Of a DNA stretch of 64,000 nucleotides, positions 59,412 through 64,000 are shown in pieces. The position numbers and the translations under genes were made by a program. The notes below the pieces were generated by a model. The model had not been told where the DNA came from. It ran no database searches and was given only the letters and a program-made list of their open reading frames with translations. The DNA is taken from contig JAYWVB010000007.1 of NCBI GenBank assembly GCA_039881045.1, positions 1,094,048 to 1,158,047 on the forward strand, given 5' to 3'. The stretch comes from Chaetomium olivaceum. Its lineage: Eukaryota > Ascomycota > Sordariomycetes > Sordariales > Chaetomiaceae. Position 1 is the stretch's first letter. Every line of letters starts with the position of its first letter.

Positions 59412-62400
59412 ATGCCAAGAGGAACGTACAAGGGACAAGTGGTTTTGAAAGGTTACTATTCCGACAAAAGCCATAGGCTACCCATAGATATCGTTTCGTT
59501 TATTCATCTACCCGAATACCCATTCGTCATATGCAAAGCATGCTGTTTTACATGTATAGCAGACAAGGTAACTAGTCATCTACGCAATCATCACATCTCG
59601 ATTCGTCCCCAAGAGCGGACCAGAATCGCTACACGAGTCAAAGACGTCCCCGAGATTATTCACGACCAAGCGAGTTTACGCGAGTTTCTACGCCCACCAG
59701 CTACTATCGACGCAATCCCGTTTATCAAACCGCCAAAGACAGACGGATTACGGTGTAACGAGTGTGGTTTTATCACCCGAACACCGCAAGGGATCCAACG
59801 ACATTGCCGGAAGGAGCACGGATGGGAAAACGATTGGCGCAAGGGTGGGAACGTAGCGAAGAGGGCCAAGCAGGAACGCAAGTTGCCATGGACTACGGGC
59901 GTTTGTTGCCAGCAGTTTTTCCCATCGCGTGCGGCTAGCTGGTGGTTCGAGGTGAGCCAACCCAGCGAACCGTCGGGCCCGCAATCGGGGGACCCGAGGC
60001 CGGGTGAGGGTCTGGTGGAAAATGTCAGGAGCAGGCACCAGGAGCAGGCGGCACTATTCAAGGCGGCAGGGAAGGAGAGGATTCGGGTGGCCGACAGCAA
60101 GAAAGAGCTAAACCCATGGCTCGAGAGGACAGGGTGGGCGGCGCATCTGCGAGGACTGTCTCCCGATGGGCTACGTGAGGCGGCAGGACCGATCGGGGAT
60201 CAGGAAGCCGTATTGAAGGGAATGTGGGAGAGTCTCGAGCGTGTGTTGGACCGGGCGCGGGCAACAGCGGTGCCCGGCAAAGTGGGTTCCGCCGCGTTGT
60301 TCGAGGTTGCGAGGAAGGAAATGCACATCAAGCCGAGGAAGCCGTTCGACAACCGGTTGGAAGACGATACGTGGCAGCGGTATAAGACGGTGTGGCGGCA
60401 GTTGTTATGCATCTGGCAGCGCACGCAGATGTGGGACGACGACAAGCGGCCGCCATACGAATTCACGACCCAGCAAGGCGACTTTTACGACGAATTTGAG
60501 GAAGCCGTGGAGAGGGCTGTAGAAGGGGTCAGCGAGGGGGGGATGGACAAAGAGAAGGTGGACCGAATGTGTTTGGATATGGTGGTTGGGATGCTAGATC
60601 GCCAGTTTAAGCAGGGCCATTACGACAGCATCGTGCTTAGCGGGCTAGCGGTCATGGGGATCCGAGAGGATGGCGGGTGGGTCGATGCGATGGATTACAC
60701 GACGAACTATTCCGCCGTCATCAAGGTAGCAAGGATGTTGGTGATATATCAGTCGTATTGGGAACGAGAAGACGAGGTGGCCGAGAAGATGAGGACGATG
60801 AGCGAGACGGAGGCGCGCGAGGCAGCGCGGGGGATGTTTGGGATTGTGCGGGCCAAGGTGCGCCGGTTCATGACGCTGGTGTCGGCCGGGGGCGGAACCC
60901 ACGCCGATGGATTGGATATTCGACACGCGGTCATACGGCATGCGTATCCAATACACGACGCCAGCGCATGGCAAGATCGATTGGCAGGGCGAGCGGGTGG
61001 TATGCGGGCGGGTTCGGTTCGGCATGGGCCAGTTGTCCGACATGTTACACGCGTTGGTAGCGGAGGCACGTATTATGCTAACACGGTTGGCGATGGTCGA
61101 ACCAGACAATATAGAAGCGCTGCCGGCCATCGAGTGGGCAAGGATGGAGGACGATCACAGCGAGGACCGGGTGGGATATTCGTTTCTGCAAGACGACCGC
61201 AACACGTGGGTGGAGAAGGGCAAGGATTGGGTATTGCAGAGGATCACGGAGGCCGAGGGGAGGAGGAAGGAGTGGATATCGAACCAGGTGGGCGAGGGAT
61301 GTCCGTATCGAGTCAAGGCGGTACGGGCATACGGGCAGATGGTGGAGCAGTTCCGGGAGCGGTTGTGGATGATGATGCACATGGTGGGTGGCCAGCCGGC
61401 ACGGACGACGGAGATTACGGGGATGCGGATGGCGAACACGGCGAACGGCGCATTGCGGAATATATTCGCGCACAACGGGATGATTTGTTTCGTGACCTCA
61501 TATCACAAGAACTACCGGAGTACGGGGCAGGCCAGGGTGATCCACCGCTATCTGCCGCGCGAGGTGGGCGAGCTGCTCGTGTGGTATATGTGGCTGGTCT
61601 TAGGGTTCTGGCAGGAGGTGCAAGGGATGGTGAAGGCGGCCGATCGGTGTAGCGTGTTTTTGTGGGCCGACGAGATCGTTAGCCGGGAGGAAGACGAGCA
61701 GCCCGGGGTGACAGAGGGGGGGGAGGCCAAGAAGAGGCAGGGACCGGGGGGGTAGAGGAAATAGAAGGGAGAGAAGGTTATGAGGAGTGGATACGGGAGC
61801 GGAAATGGACGTCGGACCGGGTGAGGCGGGTTGTACAACAGCATAGCGAGCGGCTGATAGGGCAGAAAATTAGCATCAGCATGTGGAGGCATATAGCGAT
61901 CGCGATCGCAAACCGGTATCTGAACAAGGCGTTCGGGCAGGACGATGTAGAAGGGGAAAGGGGCGAGGATGACGAGGGTGAGGTCGAAGACAGCGCGTGG
62001 GATTTGCAGGCCGGGCACGGGACACACGTGGCAGGGATGGTGTACGCGCGGGAGCTGCAGCAGGGCGTTTTCAGCACGGCGGCACGGCGGGAGCGGTTCC
62101 GGGCTATCAGCCGGCAATGGCATCGGGTTTTAGAGTTCGGGGCAGAGGATGCCATCGGGGCGGGGGCAGGGGTGAAGCGGACGAGAGATGCGTTCGATGG
62201 GGTGCGGGAGGAGGCACGGTTCCGACGGCTTACGCGGTTGCGGCAGGTGGACATGCAGGGGCAGTTGAAGCAGATGATGGGGGAAGGGGCGGTGTTCCGG
62301 GGCAACCAGGAGGCCGTGATACGGGCGATCGCGCGCGGCGAGAGTCCGATCATTCAGATCACAGGCACGGGGGGCGAGAAGAGCTTATCATTTATGCTGC

Positions 62401-64000
62401 CGGCGTTTTGTTCACCATACGGCGTAACGATCGTGATCGTGCCGCTGGTCTCGTTACGAGGGGATTTGTACGAGCGGTGCTTACAGAGCGGGATCGAAGC
62501 CCACGTATGGCAGAGCCGGCAGAGCAACCGGGCGGCGTCGATCGTATTCGTCACGCCGGAGTCGGCAGTAACGAAGGGGTTGGGAATTTGTCAACCGGTT
62601 GCAGGGGCGGCAAGAGCTGGACCGGGTGGTGGTGGACGAGTGCCACGTGGTGCCGGACGGCAAACGCGGGTTCCGGCCGCAGATGCAGGGGCTGGAGCGG
62701 GTGTTGCGGGAGCTAGGGGTACAGTTGGTGTTTTTAACGGCGACGTTGGCACCACGAGACGAGGAGGAGTTTTATAGGGTGTTGGGGTTGAGAGGGCAGC
62801 ATACTCGCATGTTCCGGTCGCGGACGACAAGGAAGAACATTGTATACCGCGTGATGCTTGTGCGGGCGGAGGAGGGAGAAGAGCAGGAGAGAAAGGAGGA
62901 CCAGGTGGTGTGCGAGACGGTGGAGAGATGGATGAGGCAGAAGGAAAGCGGAAAGGTAATTATATATGGAGGGTCGATCGAACGGGTGGAGCGGATAGGG
63001 CAGATGTTGTCATGCGAAGTATATCACAGCAAAGTCGACACGGTAGAGGGGAAGGGTAAGCGGCTGAAGGAGTGGATAAAGGGGGGGAGATTGATCGTGG
63101 CGACCAATGCGTTAGGGTTGGGTGTCGACGTGCCGGACGTACGGTTGGTGGTACACGCGGGAATGCCGCGGAGGTTGCGGGATTACGTGCAGGAGAGCGG
63201 ACGGGCGGGGCGAGACGGGGGCGCAAGCAAGGCAGTAGTGGTATGTGGGAGAATACGGAGCCGATCCGGGGCGGAGAAGAGCGAAGGTAGCGGGGGGGGT
63301 GGGAGGACGTGGTGGTCGAGTATGTAGAAGGTAAGCGGTGTCGGCGAGCGGTGTTGGACGAGGTGATGGACGGGTGGACAGGCCGGCTGATCTGTGTGGA
63401 GGCAGAGGAGATTTGCGACGTGTGCAAGCGAAGGGGGGTATGGGTAGAGGAGGAAGAGGCGGAGCAGGTGGTGGATGACGAGACCGAAGCTGATATTCGG
63501 AGGCAGCAGCGGCTGGGGCGATTCGAGGGGTGGATAGCGGAGAGGGAGACGATGGAGGAAGGCAGGGAGGTGGAAGGGTTTCGAGAGCAGTTGGCTAGTT
63601 GGGCAGGGTGTTGCGTTGTATGCCGGTTGGGTGGGGCCGAGGAGGATTGTCACGAGATGGACGACTGCCCGCGGCAGAACGAGGAGAAGTGGGCGACGGC
63701 CGAGTTGGGGATACGGACGATAGAGGAGGAGATGTTCCAGAGGCGACGGCTAGAGCGGTTTTCGGGATGTTTCCAGTGCGGGCTGCCGCAGGCGATATGC
63801 GAACGGTGGGTAGCAGCAGACGAGGATGGGGGGATGTTTACGCAGGTAGGAGGAGGTAGTTGTCAGTACCAAGGGTTGATCGCCAAGGTATACGCAGGGG
63901 TGTATACGTATTGTACAGAGGAAGCGGAGGAGGTAATGCGGGCGATGATGGGCAGGGATAAGTTAGACGGGAAGTTGGGTTTGGAGTGGTATACGTGGTT
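59412..64000 (+). pseudogene. OrsD-type zinc-finger / RecQ helicase of the telomere-linked kind, frameshifted, runs off right edge
   Basis: Starts at MPRGTYKGQV. The N-terminus has two OrsD-like zinc-finger pairs, CKACCFTCIADKVTSHLRNHH and CNECGFITRTPQGIQRHCRKEH (about residues 38-140). The middle has FGMGQLSDMLHALVAEAR, typical of fungal telomere-linked helicases, then a tyrosine-recombinase-like stretch (see findings). The helicase part has the Walker A-like GTGGEKSLSF, DECHVV, FLTATL and QESGRAGRDG. A Cys-rich C-terminus (CVVCRLGG, CFQCGLP) is still open at 64000. Frame changes are needed near 60888-60892, 61716-61752, 62580-62592 and 63292-63299; three of these lie in G runs. In Walker A the third Gly is Glu. 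Subtelomeric location is likely by family, but no telomere repeat is seen. Confidence 0.75.

Noticed and set aside
63000..64000. Telomere repeats at the right edge, expected for a telomere-linked helicase
   Set aside because: No TTAGGG/CCCTAA arrays are present; the gene simply runs off the edge.

Overview
The window is genomic DNA of a filamentous ascomycete (Pezizomycotina). Most coding genes carry short GT-AG introns of about 50-120 bp, and the families are typical of fungal secondary metabolism: a non-reducing polyketide synthase, an NRPS, Zn2Cys6 regulators, a P450, O-methyltransferases, a GMC oxidoreductase and an MFS pump. The species cannot be read from the sequence. No RNA gene or CRISPR array was found.

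Left block (1-15.8 kb) is an NRPS-type cluster. The 5' part of an NRPS (C-A, running off the left edge, minus strand) is followed by a caffeoyl-CoA-type O-methyltransferase, an MDR enoyl/quinone-type reductase, a 14-TM-class MFS exporter, a carboxymuconolactone-decarboxylase-like protein, a cytochrome P450 and an AflR-like regulator with a long polyglutamine tract. A gene-poor spacer follows (15.8-19.3 kb).

Middle block (19.3-44.6 kb) is a polyketide-type cluster: an AMP-dependent acyl ligase, a secreted beta-helix/bulb-lectin protein, a thioredoxin-reductase-like FAD oxidoreductase with a CPFC pair, a GMC oxidoreductase lacking its second catalytic His, a Zn2Cys6 regulator, a COMT-type O-methyltransferase and a large NR-PKS. 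Its reconstructed order is SAT-KS-MAT-PT-ACP-ACP-TE-CMeT, with the C-methyltransferase after the thioesterase, which is unusual. One base is missing at the start of its KS.

Right block (44.6-64 kb) is transposon-rich accessory DNA. It holds a CACTA/Plavaka-like (tnp2) element with subterminal repeats, a decayed transposase and a second gene; an intronless bacterial-type phosphoenolpyruvate synthase, probably acquired horizontally; a LINE 3' remnant; an L-lactate-dehydrogenase-like gene with altered catalytic residues; and a large OrsD-type zinc-finger / RecQ helicase gene of the telomere-linked helicase kind, whose middle part resembles a tyrosine recombinase. That gene runs off the right edge.

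Several genes (beta-helix lectin, NR-PKS, helicase) carry single-base frameshifts, mostly in G or C runs. These could be homopolymer sequencing errors or real decay; the sequence alone cannot decide. Splice sites were placed by eye and checked for reading-frame phase, not with a gene finder.
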